From positions 8,682,349-8,746,348 of the forward strand of contig NC_088318.1 of the NCBI RefSeq assembly GCF_910592395.1: a stretch of 64,000 nucleotides of DNA, in the 5' to 3' direction. The notes under the pieces were generated by a model. That model was given only the letters and a program-made list of their open reading frames with translations, ran no database searches and had not been told where the DNA came from. Below are positions 12,139-24,563 of the stretch, piece by piece. Made by a program: the position numbers and the translations under genes. Positions within the stretch are counted from its first letter, which is position 1; the number at the start of each line of letters is the position of its first letter. The stretch comes from Lineus longissimus. Taxonomy: Eukaryota > Nemertea > Pilidiophora > Heteronemertea > Lineidae.

Positions 12139-14757
12139 AGCTCAGCTGACAAAGTCAGCTGAGCTAGTCAAATAGCTATTCGAGTGGTGTCCGTCCATCC
12201 ATCCATCCATCCATCCATCCATCCATCCATCCATCCATCCATCCATCCATCCATCCATCCATCCATCCATCCATCCATCCATCCATCCATCCATCCGTGG
12301 ACAAAGTTGGGCATTTTGTAATCATACAACCGAGGCACTTCAAATCTAGTCTTGCTTATAAACACCGCAGAAAATGTTGCTTACAGAAAAAAATTTGGGC
12401 GATTCGACTCAAATTCAGCTCCCCAGGGGGCAAAATGCGTAAATGAAAAAACAATTTTTTGACGCTCTATTCCAGCAGATAAAAGCTTGAAATAAAGTTG
12501 AAAAGGTCTTCATGATACAGAAGTTTTGATATAAAATAGATTAGTGTCGATTTATATCACCAGTTGGCGGTAGTGAGCAAAACTGTTGTTTGACCCCGGA
12601 TGATTCCGCTTTAAATTTCCCGCCGCGAACTGACATGAAAACCTCGAACCAGGGAATACCGGACTGCTGGTATTGCCAGTCCATTCACTGTATGACCGGC
12701 TCGTCTGGGGTAAATTGACGAGGCGGCTCGACCCTCCACTGCGCGGTCGAGGTTACCTGGAGTACTATCATCAAGAAAATGGCGGTGACCTTTTTATTTC
12801 TACCGGAGCGATGATTTTGTAAGTGACAAATTTTCTTATTTAAGCCTTTACGGAAATGTATTTTGGTACGAAACTTCACACAACGAGAATGTGTTCAAAT
12901 GCCCTCATAACGATGAGTTCAACGGAATTTGGTCAAAACAACCTTCGAATGGAGTCAACTTTCTTTGCGAAATTGAAGCGACGACCTCATTATTTATCGT
13001 AATTTATGCAGATCTGATTGGTCCAGCTGATTGGTCAAGGAGGATACCGGGGTGACGTCACGGCTTTTCCAAGATGGCGCTGCATATTGTAAACAAACTC
13101 GATCCACGGCCAATGGAAAATCAAGTCATCAAACAAAGTTAGATTTTTCGCATTAAATCAGAGTTATTAGTACTTTTCTGCTATGAAATAAGTCTTCAGA
13201 CAATAAGTTATCATTTGAATAATGAAAAGTGCTGTTTTGATGGGAAAAATAGGGTTTTTTAAACCAAATATCCGGACACCGATCTTCCAAAATTAGGCCT
13301 AGCGATGGTTTCAAAACAGTCTCCCAGATATGGGGCAATCTCTTCATTATCATAATGGGATTTGGAGGCATGTTTACAGATTTTACAAGTTCGAGACCTG
13401 TAGGACCTAAAACTCCATAGATCCCCATAGATCCCCTCTATTTGTCGAGTTAGCGCCCCTGTAAGATCATGCATTTTCGGACACCAGAACGAAATCTTCC
13501 TGCGGATATCGCGGTTTCGGTGATGATCAAAGGAGAAATTGACTGTTCTTAGAGTTGTATGGACAGAAATGAGTTCATACTTCATGAATACATGAATATA
13601 TTATGATATGGGCGGGCTTCTAAGTCAAAAACAATAACAAACTCAACTGCATCTCTACCGTGTATCGCGTAGTGCATTGCCTAGTGTATTTCGTAGTGTA
13701 TTTTAGCCGAGACATTATTTCCGCACTTTGACCACGCCAAACGTCTTTTTTATTCGTGGAAGTTAATCTGCTCTGTAAATTTTATTTTACACAGGAAGAA
13801 TCCATACTAGGTATTGCAATATTTCATGTCTATTGGTGTTTTTGTGTACTGGAGCGCACCAGACAGTGGGACGTTGAGATGCGTTCAGTGCTGGTGCTGT
13901 CAGTAGACTGAATCTGATTGGTCATAGCGATCACTAATATGGGATGTGATCACGTGATATGACGTCACCGCGGTATCCTCCTTGCTGATTGGTGATGTTC
14001 TGAGTTGTGTTCAAACTATTGGAAACTTCGGAAATTAGTTCTATATTCTGCAGGAGTATATTATAGCCATTGATGTTGACAGCTAAAAGCACGAAAACTT
14101 TGTTTATTTATCAAACTGTATCGAGTGTTATCGAATCGAATGGATGTGTCGATCGTCGGGGCGGATTGATATGTGGTTGTGCGTCCAAGGCGATTAGGTC
14201 ATTCAGTTAGTTTGAGAAAGATCATGATCATGAAGATGCGTGTTGTGTTATCGTAACCGGAAAATAATTTGAAGTTATTAGTGGTGTTGTCATTGCCATT
14301 TTTTGCATGGAATGATAGTTCGAGAGCTCTCATCGACGTATTCAGCATTGACGGAAAGTAGGTCCGGATTTGGCAACACGCCAGCTGTCTCACATGTTCC
14401 TCCTGGAGTCACCAGGTGCTACAGCCAACACTGTACAATCACTTTCCATCTTGACGTCTGGTAATAATCTTTGCCAAATCAGTGATTCTTATATAATTTA
14501 CTCCATGATTGCAATCAGCCTTTGTTAAATTCCAATCACCTGCAGGTCAGGTCAATCTTTTAACAATAAAGTTAATTTTCTTAAGCACCTCTTTATCTTA
14601 CTTCTTCACATACAGGGCATCCCAAACACTTTGCTAAATCCACTAACCCCCCATTTCAAGTTGGTATTGCCAAATCTATCTAAAAGTATCAGTCAAACTG
14701 CTAAACTATGAATTGTATCTGCTTACTCAGCTGAGCGCCAGGCCCTTGGGCCTCTTG
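12139..14757 (+). mobile_element. Helentron-associated (HINE-like) element, family 1, copy A
   Basis: The 5' end is a palindrome, AGCTCAGCTGAC-AAA-GTCAGCTGAGCT (12139-12165). The 3' side has CAGCTGAGCG, the inverse of the 5' end, followed by a hairpin AGGCCC-TT-GGGCCT and CTTG (14728-14757). A 5' terminal sequence inverted near the 3' end, plus a terminal hairpin, is the known layout of Helentron/Helitron2 elements, which insert between T residues; both flanks are TT. Inside are a (CATC)n microsatellite and no RepHel protein, so it is non-autonomous. The 3' region resembles copy B at about 22500-22600. Confidence 0.65.
12192..12296. repeat. (CATC)n tetranucleotide microsatellite
   Basis: About 26 uninterrupted units. 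It lies a few bases inside the 5' end of a Helentron-like element; related copies at 20277 and 29160 have only two or three units at the same place. Confidence 0.95.
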
Positions 14758-15167
14758 TTTTTGTTTACTGTCCGTAATTGGGAGGTGATTGGACCAAAAA
14801 GTCACCATGGCCGTGTCCCAATTCGGAGTAAGGAGGTGTCCACCCTGCAGAGGTTTTGGTTAAAGCAAACGACTTTGAAAAAAATCGGGACTGAACGAAC
14901 ATGTCCATAATGCGGCGGTGTCCGCCTGGCAGAGGTGTCCGTAGGGGGAGGTTCTACTGTACAAGCTAAAAATGAGACTTAATCATATCTATTTATCTCT
15001 TGATTCCAATTTATTTCCAAGTTATCGCCTTATGAAATCTAGGTGCTCAAAAAAGTGAGCGCTTTTATTTTGTAGTAGACAAGGCCTGTGTGTATGTGTC
15101 TACAGTAGGATACTTAAAGGGAATAATGCACAGTCTTTTTGCTGATCTGATCTATTTCTTTTTTTAG
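14758..15167. other. Intron sequence before the first recognised ATPase exon
   Basis: No gene seen. It ends in a strong polypyrimidine tract and AG (15166-15167). Confidence 0.6.
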
Positions 15168-15321
15168 TATGAAGAGTTGTATTTCGTAAAAGGCGCTACA
15201 GAGAGAATACTACGTCAGTGTCGGCGGTATTATTACAATGGTGCAGTACTCCCATTTACTATAGTGCAAGAAACTGTAGCATTGGAGGAAGCTAGTCGTA
15301 TGGGAACTGCAGGATTACGCG
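15168..15321 (+). CDS. ATP2C1: Exon of secretory-pathway Ca2+/Mn2+ ATPase
   Basis: An acceptor (TTTTTTTAG) precedes a frame starting YEELYFVKGATERIL and ending ASRMGTAGLR, followed by the donor GTAAGA at 15322. This is the late nucleotide-binding domain of the Golgi SPCA pump, which moves Ca2+ and Mn2+ into the secretory pathway using ATP. KGA is the conserved nucleotide-binding motif of P-type ATPases, and MGTAGLR is the characteristic end of the domain. The exon ends in phase 1; joined to 44369 it reads GLR-VLAMAFG, exactly the family order. The catalytic DKTGT exon must lie upstream and was not found in the first 15 kb. ATP2C1 versus ATP2C2 cannot be separated from this piece. Confidence 0.9.
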
Positions 15322-15949
15322 GTAAGAAAATAAAGTCAGCATCATTACTACAATTAGAATGTGTACAAAATATGATACTGCTCAATTATGCAGTTCTTGT
15401 TCATCAGGTAAGCATGTTTATTGGCAGGTAATTACTGAAACTTGGACGAAGAAAATTTCAAAGGAGATTATGCACTGCCAACATTTTGGCCTATACTTTT
15501 TGCTACTATTTTCTTCGTAAGGGAAAATTAACTTTCTCAGTCTGGCGCAGATCAGTTACGAAGATACAGCCTGATGAATATGCGGATTAATAGGACCTGC
15601 AATAGGGTTCCGTTCAGAAAGTCGATGCATCAATTGCTTTGACAGCGACTGAGGATATTGTATTGCTCATACAAAGTTCGCTTTAAGGACGACTGTTATA
15701 ATGCAGTAGTCGAATGCTATCATATTGGGCACAAGTATTGGCTGTGACAGGGCTTCCAAATGTTTTAAAAGTAGGAGGCAGTTGGTTAAAAAAATGGCCC
15801 GGGGTCCACCCATGGAAAAATTTGAAATCTTGAACCTCTAAAATGCAATACCCTGGTATCTGCAGTGGCAATATCCTTCAAACACTGGTAAAAAATTACA
15901 AACACTTTACATAATTTTGTAAATAGATTCTATCACTTTTATTAACGAG
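15322..15949. other. Start of the ~29-kb ATPase intron; no gene seen
   Basis: Donor GTAAGA at 15322. No repeat or gene recognised up to the tandem block at 15950. Confidence 0.6.
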
Positions 15950-16335
15950 TTCACCTAGGCATTTCATAATTGGCGTGCATGTGTATGGGGTGAAAATCAA
16001 GGCCAAGTTCAATAATGGTTTATCTCTCATTCAACATGGCCGACTGGCGGCCATTTTGTTGTGAATCTCAGAAATACTTTGTGACCTCTCTATATTCTGA
16101 CTGAGTTCACGTTCACATTTCATATTTGGTGTGCATGTGTATACGGCAATTTTGTTGTAAATCTCTTAGAAGTGCCTTGTGACCTCTCCATACTCTGAAA
16201 GTGTTCACATAAACATTTCATATTTGGCGTGCATGTGTATATGTGGTGAATATGAAAGGCAAATTCGATAATCTCGCATTCAAGATGGCCGACTGGCGGA
16301 TGACCTTTGACCTTGAGCCTGTGACCTTAAATCCA
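15950..16335. repeat. Degenerate tandem repeat
   Basis: CATTTCATATTTGG(T/C)GTGCATGTGTAT recurs at about 15958, 16116 and 16213, each followed by related text, and ATGGCCGACTGGCGG occurs twice (about 16037 and 16284). Units are about 97-158 bases long. Confidence 0.7.
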
Positions 16336-16722
16336 AATCGGTGTTCGCAACTGGGTCCGCATTCTGTTCCACTCAATAACTCAATAACCCCTCGTATGGC
16401 AGACTTTCAGTTATTCTAGCATGAACACAGTGATCAACGTACATGATTTAGACAGTGCATAACAATGATCTATGACCTTCCGATTGAATCTGGTTACGCA
16501 CGGATTGCAATATCGCTTTTTGGCCAACCTTTCAGGGTGGCGTCTGTGTCCATTACGTTTCTCTGCCCTTGATGATTTTTCCATAAGGACTGCCCGTTTT
16601 CTTTTAGCCCTTTTGGTGGGTCAATTTTATCAAGATTGCCTAGGGATTATGAGGGATTAGCTGTTCAGTTTGGGTATCTCTGGAATATTTCCTCCCCACT
16701 AAAGGAATGTAAGATGAAATAT

Positions 16723-17114
16723 TAGTTGCGCGTACACCACGAAATATTGGTGGACCAATTGCACGTACACCACCACATTGCCGCGACAAATTTGTTCGGC
16801 AATCCATTGCTGGTACAAATTGCCGGGCGAATTTGTCCCATCAAGCTTGATGGTCCAAATTCTCCTGGCTTGTTAAAAGCTCGGCTTTGTCGTGGTGTAC
16901 GCGCTAATGGATCGGCAATTAGCTAGTTAGATGGTTTGGCGACATGCGGCGCTTTCGAAATGGTGCTTTCTGCGTATTGTTTGCGCACCATCTGTTGCCG
17001 GATTTTATAACTAGCTGCAGCGCTGGTGTACGCGCTTGGTGGATTTTCGATGGTGCGGTATTGGTTCGCGAATCAAGATTGGTGGTCCATTTTCAGGTGG
17101 TGTACGCGCGGCTA
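16723..17114. mobile_element. MITE with TAGnnGCGCGTACACCAC inverted ends
   Basis: GCGCGTACACCAC at 16728-16740 is matched by its exact complement at 17097-17109, and outer TAG and CTA triplets extend the pairing. Related inverted and direct copies of GTGGTGTACGCGC occur inside (about 16889 and 17021), so the element is a nest of foldbacks. No coding frame is credible. Confidence 0.7.
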
Positions 17115-17299
17115 TTGTGTAGCGTCACTTTTGGGAACAAGCAGTTCACCAGCAAATAGCTCTTTTATTGTAGAACAGGTTTGAGAAGTTTTGTCCGGAC
17201 TCAATGAAAGGGGAATGTCCGTGAAAGAGGAATGTCCTCTTCACTTTTCTAGCTCTCCAATTGGAGATTATGTAAAGAGAGTGTTCACAAATCCTCTTT

Positions 17300-18410
17300 A
17301 GCTCACCTCTTAGCAGAGGTGAGCTTATCCCATACCGTGGCGTCCGTCGTCGTCGTCGTCGTCGTCGTCGTCCGTCGTCCGTTAGCAGGGCACGTTTCGT
17401 AACTGTTAGAGCTATTGAGTTGAAACTTGGTACACATGTACCCTTATGTAATGTCACCTTGGAGACCAAGTTTCGGTCCGAATCTTTTCATGGTTTGGCC
17501 ACCAGGGGGCCAAACGTTAAAAGTGAAAATATGCAATATCTCCCTTAATAGTAGTCGGGAAATTTTGAAAAAAATATGGTAGGTACTTCTAGCAAAGATG
17601 CATCATATATCCTCTGGGTTTTTGATTTGACCTCCTTTTCAAGGTCACAGAGGTCAAATGGTGTAAATTGGCCGTTAGGATGTAACGATGGCACGTTTCG
17701 AAACTGCAATGACTATTGATACCAAATTTGGTGCACATTTACCCCTTAGTCAGGTGATCTCAGGGACCGAAGTTTGGTCCAATATGATTCACCACTTGAC
17801 CACCAGGGGGCAAAATCCAAAAACCTTAAAAATGTGATTATTCCTTAACTTCTTGCCCGATTGCCACCAATTTGATATCATGGGTACATCTAACCACCAT
17901 ACAGTATATGTCACACAGGTTTTTAATTTGACCTTCTTGTCAAGGTCACAGAGGTCAAATGGCGTAAATTGGCCGTCAGGCCGTAACTATGGCACGTTTC
18001 TTAACTGCAATGACTATTGATCACAAATTAAGTACACATGTACCCCTTGGTCAGGTGATCTCAGGTACCGAAGTTTGGTGCGATCTGATTTGCCGTTTGG
18101 CCTCCAGGAAGGGGCCAAATCCTAAATTCTTCAAAATGCCATTATTCCTAGTAATGACTTGCCCGATTGGCACCAATTTTATATCATAGGTACATCTAAT
18201 TCTAACAACCATTCCATGTGTCACCCGGGTCTTCTTTGATTTGACCTACTTTTCAAGGTCACAGAGGTCGAATGTACTGTAAATTGGCCATTTTGGGGAA
18301 ATTGTAATTGCTTGGACCTACATCAAACCTAACACTACATGACACAATACCATGCTCTTTATCCATCTTTCCTCCACATGAGGTGAGCACAATGGCCCTG
18401 GCCATTTCAT
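17300..18410 (+). mobile_element. Helentron-like element, family 2, full copy
   Basis: The 5' palindrome AGCTCACCTC-TTAGCA-GAGGTGAGCT lies at 17300-17325. The 3' side has GAGGTGAGC (18380-18388), which repeats the terminal inverted sequence, then a hairpin AATGGCC-CT-GGCCATT and TTCATTT. A (CGT)n tract at about 17345-17370 follows the 5' end. The body holds three ~300-base tandem units, each with AAGGTCACAGAGGTCAAATG or a one-base variant, and GGCACGTTTC. There is no RepHel protein. A near-identical 5'-truncated copy is at 31640. Orientation is taken from the hairpin end. Confidence 0.68.
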
Positions 18411-19762
18411 TTTTTGTAAAATGAGACTATAATTGCTTGTACATTCATGTTCACACAAACTTAATCATCAGTCAAAGTTTTAACAAAATTAACCAAAACA
18501 CAAAGCAACCTTAGAATAAAGTTTGTGACATTTCACTTGTTTTTGAGGTTTCTTTGTGAAAGTGGGGTTTATAAAACCATTTTTTTCTACAAAGATAAAT
18601 TATATCAAGGCAAAATAGCATTTATATTCTTGTTCAGGCAATCAAAGTCATCAATCTGACAGTTGTTTTTAACAAAATTTAGGCAAGACTTCGACCAATA
18701 TTGAAACACTATATTTTGTAGATTAAGCCTTTTGATACGGATCGTGCCGTGCGGCACAACGACAAACATTCCCTGATGAACGGATTGTCTGGTGCCACGC
18801 GGCACAACACACGCCACTCATACATTAACTTCGTTTCGTCGATCGTCGAGTCGATTCTGCATTTTATAAGTACAATGTACCTGTTCGGGAATCCCCGGTT
18901 TCTGGGGAATACCCTTTCTATTCGGCGCATTTTGATACCGGCTGTGGTTTTCTCGGAGTTTTTGGTTGAAAAGTTGGATTTTTTCGCTATGTTTTGACAA
19001 CCAATTTTTCAAAATTGCTATTATTCAAAGTTACCCCGTAGGTATACCCCCTCTAATGTTCAAGTGGCCAAATTTCAGGGTTTTTCTATTTTTTCTTTGC
19101 AGGTAATTGTTCTTACTTGGTTTTTATGTGTATCTTGCTTTGCTACAAGGTTTTTCTTTCAGTGATGCAATGAAAAACCCAAATACATTGTTGAATGCAA
19201 ACTGTATTTCTTTTGCGCAAATTTGGGGGGGTCATGTGACCCCCCCAAATTTTTTTGGCAGGGGGTAAATGTAAAAACAAACAGCAGATTCAGAAAGTTC
19301 AGATAAAATCATCAAAAAAGTGCCATGATTGTTTAGGGTTTGTATCACTGCTTCTCCTCTAAAAATTCATTTGAAATTTTCATGTCCCGGGTCATTGAAT
19401 ATCTGAAAATTAATTCAGTACAGTAATGTGCACTAATTTAAAAAAATTCAGTATCGAAAGGGTTAATGGAAAGAGAGTGCTTACAAATCCTCTTTTTTTG
19501 GAAGATGAGACATTTCACTGGAAAAACCTGCTCATATATTCATATTGTCACATACCTAATAATCAGTCTGTCAAAACTCTAAAAAAATTGGCCCAATTTT
19601 AAAGCGTCCTAAGAACAAAATAACTTTTATAATCTTTGTTTGTTCTGCATCTTTGGTTTTTTTCCCCTGCCTATATTCAAGAGTGAACATCAGTGAACAC
19701 ACTCTGTGTGACCATGTTTAAGATTGAACAGAATACACTGCTTTAACATCAAAAATTTGTTG
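18411..19762. other. No gene seen; contains a paralogous empty site
   Basis: The text at about 19466-19510 matches the two flanks of the element at 17300-18410 joined together. A short inverted block (CGTGCCGTGCGGCAC) lies near 18744. Confidence 0.5.
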
Positions 19763-20218
19763 ATTTGCACCATTATTTTTTCATTTTAATCCTTATTGCT
19801 GATATAGGGGGTGCTACTCAAAATGTTTGTCCGGGCCATTTCTCGATGTGTATCAATAGTAGGCTTTTGATATTTACAAGGTGTCTGTATCCAACAATGA
19901 ACCTGTGCGCTGTGCCATTATTTTTTCATTTTAACCCTTTGTGGCTGATTTAGGGGGCGCTCTATACAAAAAATGTGTCCAGGCCATTTCTCACTGTGTA
20001 TCGATAGTAGGCTTTTGATATTAACAGGGTGCGTGTATCCAACAATAAACCTGTGCACTGCACCATTATTTTTTCATTTTAACCCTTTCTGGCTGATATA
20101 GAGGGCGCTACTCGAAATGCTTTTCCGGGCCATTTTTCGGTGTGTATCAATAGTAGGCTTTTGATATTTACAAACTGTGTATCCAACAATGAACCTGTGA
20201 GCTGTGCTATTATTTTTT

Positions 20219-23004
20219 AGCTCAGCTGACAAAGTCAGCGGAGCTAGTAGTATAGCTGTTCAAATGGTGTCCGTCCTGCAATCCATCCATCTAGGGACCC
20301 ATCTGTGGACAAGATTGGACATTTCTGACCGGGAAGACCTAGCCACTTCGTTGACGGTGCTAAATTAGGAGTTGCCCAAGGTGAACTCAAAAAACGAAAA
20401 ATCAGCGCGATCCGACCTGTATTAAGAGAATGAGGTCATTTCGCGTTTAGATTTCTTTCCCTTTTTACCTCGGTCCACAGAGCAAATATTGTTTTCAAAT
20501 GTGGCTGAATATTTTTTAATATTTTTTCATTTTTTACTTTTAATGGAATTAATATAGTTTTAACCGCCAGTTGGCGCTGCAGGCACATTGCCTGAATTTT
20601 GGCGATTTCAAATTTGGCGGTGGCTTAACTTTTTTGCAAGCAGTGCCGCTGATTGGCCGATCGATAGAAGAGATGCCACCATTTAAAAATGGCGGTAGTC
20701 GCTGCTTCAATGAAGATGAGTGAACTTTCTCATGTTCAATCGGTTGATACTCTTTTAATCAACATGACCATGTACCTGAAATTTGTTTAGGTGCTGAAAA
20801 GAGTCTATATAATTCAGATTTATCAATAGTTTTTTATAATATTGCGGAAATTTTGTGCACAAATTAGCGAAAGTTGGTGCTCGTCTCATGTCATTTTAGA
20901 GCGAGAAATTTGTTTCCGTCGATCTCTACCACTGAAAAATCGCTTGCATAGCTTCGAATTTTTGTGAAAATAAGTATCTGAACTTGGTTTCAAATAGTCT
21001 AGAGAGTTACCTTTGTGGTGATACATATGGTATGTGATAAATATTTGTGGAATTTGTGAAATTCGGTTTTCAAACGTGCCGATGATGCAAGCGATCTCGC
21101 GTGAATTTTGCAAGTCCTGATATGTCAACAGGGTGTCAAAAATCACTCGCCTAAATTCAATTCAAAGATCGAAAATGATATCTGAACTTAGTTTCAAATA
21201 GCCAACGCAATTATCATTTCGGTGATATATAATGCATGCATGTAATAATTGATTAATCTGCCTAAAACGTGCAATTAAAACGGCGAAAGATCGTGATTAC
21301 TGATGAACACTCTGGTGGCGGTCGCACTAAATAACGACCGGTAGGGCCCGGCGTGCGGCGGAGAAAAAAAGGTAGCGCCCGGAGGTTGAAACGGGATTTT
21401 TATGCACTTTTAACTGTATATATATGTTGTTTAGATGTATTTCTAACAGTTCTGTAACTTTTATGACCAAGCTTGCACCCAAAGTTGGTAAAATTGATGC
21501 TTGTTTATGGACTGCGCTAGCGACCGGAGAATTCGCCGTCGGCCATTTTGGGACGGTCCCTGAGTTGTTGCGGTTGGCAATTTTGCAACAAATCTCGCCA
21601 TTTACGTTTGTTTACAATTATTTTGAAAGTCACATTGTCATTATGACATCGTAGTATGAATTCCACTGCAGTTTCGTTACGCAGCAATGCTCATGTTTTT
21701 GGTTGGCAATCCTGTACTGTCTGTACACTGCGCTGTGCATGCATGGCTGTACTGTAGGCTGTAAAAAAGACAAAAACGATAGCCTAGCCCTATAGGACAG
21801 GCTTAGAGTATAACTCAACAGGCCCTCATGATTCATTTGATGGACACCTTATCATTACCTCATCATTAAGTCCACTCATGGAGGTATTATAATACCTCCA
21901 TGGTCCACTAGATCCTGTTCTGTCACATGTCGTAGACGATAGACAATTTTCAAAATGTAGTACACCACTCGCTCATCTTTAAGCCCAACTTGGCTCACAT
22001 CAGTCATCATGTGGGCACGGTTAGCTGTTCAGTCTGTGAGACTAATTTAAAGAGGTTACACTTTTATTTTGAATTGGAAAACAACCCCCAGGACTGACTT
22101 TTCACTGAGTGATAAGTGTGCCCTTCGAAGGTTAAGTCTCTTTCTGGATTTGCTTCCATAGATGCCTTGTTCAGGATATCATCTGACCGATGCCTGATCA
22201 AGCACAGACTGTATCCGGTGGTGTACATTTCCCCGTCTATGTCACCCTTTTTTATTCAGTCAGTGTTAATTTCTCTTCTCTTTTTTTACAGATTAACTGT
22301 TGTTGGTTATTGCAAGAGGAGTCGTTGGCACATTTCAAGTCCAGGAAAGCACTTGCTGTTCCCACATTCAGAGTAAGGTGTGCTTACTCGTTTTACTGCT
22401 TTCCATTCCTGGAGAGCGTTATCAAATATCTGCCGCAAGGCAACAAATATCTGCCGCAAGGCGCTTCAAATATCTGCCGAAAGGCATCAAATATCTGCCG
22501 CACCAATAAAGTTCATTTTGTTAACCAACTCTTTATCTTCTTTTCTTCACATACAAAAAAGACCGTCCCAAACATTTGGCTGCATTCACTTCATCAATGT
22601 CCAGACAACAGTCGGTTCATTTGACCATTGTAAAGCACCAGGCCCCACCTCAAAAAATACACTGTAATAATTATGTACCTTGTGTCCATGTGCATGTTAT
22701 TAGTTCCACCTACGCTGCATGAAGACAAGGACTCCACTCTTTGACGTCACCACACAACTCCTTGACGTCATCACACACCCCACTACTGCAACGGCAATAG
22801 AAATGACTTTACATCATAATACCAGGGTGACCTCAACTCAGTACTTCAGCATGCACTGATATAGCAAGAAGGTCTTTCGCATCAGCACTTCTGCGTGCTA
22901 GACGTTATAGCTTCACGTTGCCTCATAATAACGGTACCGACACACACTTGGCCCTTGCCTTCACCTATTCATTTCAGCTGAGCGCCAGGCCCTTGGGCCT
23001 CTTG
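20219..23004 (+). mobile_element. Helentron-associated (HINE-like) element, family 1, copy B
   Basis: It begins AGCTCAGCTGAC-AAA-GTCAGC and ends CAGCTGAGCGCCAGGCCC-TT-GGGCCTCTTG, as copy A does. It sits inside a tandem array whose intact units show the empty site, so both ends are known to within two T residues. Inside: a four-unit minisatellite of AAATATCTGCCGCAAGGC (22422-22503), a poor CATC stretch and no coding frame I can support. Copy A and copy B are strongly diverged in the middle. Confidence 0.72.
22422..22503. repeat. ~21-bp minisatellite
   Basis: Four units of (A)AATATCTGCCGCAAGGC with 2-4 variable bases between them, inside the Helentron-like copy B. It produces repeated ICRKA/ISAA-type short frames that are not genes. 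Confidence 0.85.
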
Positions 23005-23545
23005 TTCATTTTAACCCTTTGTGGCTGATTTAGGGGGCGCTCTATAGAAAAAATTTGTCCAGGCCATTTCTCATTGTGTATCGATCGTAGGCTTTTGATA
23101 TTAACAGGGTGCGTGTATCCAACAATGAACCTGTGCACTGCACCATTATTTTTCATTTTAACCCTTTCTGGCTGATTAGGGGGCGCTACTCAAAATGTTT
23201 GTCCGGGCCATTTTTCGGTGTGTATCAATAGTAGGCTTTTGATATTTACAAAGTGTGTGTATCCAACAATTCACCTGTGCGCTGTGCCATTCTTTTTTTC
23301 ATTTTAACCCTTTGTAGCTGATAAGGGGGCGCTACTCGAAATGTTTGTCCGGGCAATTTCTCAACCCTTCATTGCTGATATAGAGGGCAGAACTCAAAAT
23401 CTTATCAACTTTGAAACACATAATGTATTCCCCTTTCTAGGTCATTTTGTAATTCTAATGAAACAAATGACCAGATGCCATTTGTGAAGATAAATAATTC
23501 AACAAAGAAAAACTAAGAGAGTTGATCTGCTTCAAATGGTTTGTA

Positions 23546-24060
23546 TTATGGGGGAAAAAGGAAGGAGACTAGCGGTAGAAATAAATTGGAGTCCTGTAGG
23601 TTCTGTTCACTTCTTCTAATTCAATAAACTTTCATGAAAGCAAATACATTGATAGTTACAATTACAAATACAGATTGGAAGTCCAAATATGTGTGTTCCC
23701 AGGCTGGAGTCCAAGACCTGAATGACCATTATACCATCCTTGATTTACCATGAAAACTATAACAACACAAAATCACCAAGGAGACATAATACAAACTTTG
23801 ACAAATCAAACATGTTTCTGATTGAAAGACTTATACTAATTACACTTGCCAATCAAGCGTCTCCAACTTGTTTGAACATACTTGATTAATAAAACAATGA
23901 CCTTATAGTGAAAGAGTTAAACCCTCAGTAACCATTGTTTTCAGAATTAGCTAACTAGTTTTGTGTTTTGACATGTTCGATATGTCAAATATTCACCTTA
24001 AACATTATGAGAAATGATACCTTGTAAATTTATACTTTTGATGAAAAGTGCACCATAAAA
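23546..24060. repeat. LTR-like direct repeat, left copy
   Basis: 515 bases (TTATGGGGG... to ...CACCATAAAA) with no difference that I could see from 25579-26093. The ends TTATGG and CCATAA are complementary. The bases before this copy (TTGTA) and after the right copy (TTGTA) could be a 5-bp target duplication. Confidence 0.75.
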
Positions 24061-24563
24061 GACTCCTGTTGTTTTAAAAATCAAATTCGCTCCTGCGAAT
24101 TATATGCTGTCTACAAAAGACAAGATTAAATAGCAGTATAGATGAAATTACAAAATGAAGTCACTTAAGACGAAACCATATAAAAGTATACATGAAATTG
24201 CAAAATGAAGTAACATGAAATTCAATAAGTGAACATAATTCTTCACACTATTCCATAGTCAAAATAGCTATATTGTGCACATAAACTCATCAAAATGAAA
24301 GTCAATTTTATAATTCATAACATCTTTTTCGAGGCAGATGAAAATAGTTGCGTCTTCAGAATGTGGCCAGAAGTCCAGTATAAATGTCAAACGCAGATCA
24401 AATCATTTCATTGTTCTAAAATTCAGTTTATATTCAGTGTCATGTGATAACAAAATTTACCCCATAAAATACTCCTGTTGTTTTAAGAGATTTGCTCCTG
24501 CAAATTCCAATTGTCCACACATCTGAAACCCTACTCTTTTTGTTTTTGTTTAGTATCTTAAAT

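Larger units (their letters stand above)
19763..23400. repeat. 145-bp tandem array, split by a Helentron-like insertion
   Basis: Units begin near 19771, 19916, 20064 and 20208 (spacing 144-148) and resume at 23005, 23146 and 23290. Each has CATTATTTTTTCATTTTAA, a TAGGGGGCGCT block, a CCGGGCCATTTCTC block, and ATAGTAGGCTTTTGATATT. The gap 20219-23004 is the inserted element. Confidence 0.85.

Noticed and set aside
12168-12365. Minus-strand frame of repeated WMDG
   Set aside because: Translation of the (CATC)n microsatellite, not a protein gene.
17146-17469. Minus frame with an Arg run
   Set aside because: The Arg run is the (CGT)n tract in the Helentron-like 5' end.
22190-22667. Several + frames with repeated NICRKA/ISAARQ
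   Set aside because: Driven by the 21-bp minisatellite within a Helentron-like element.
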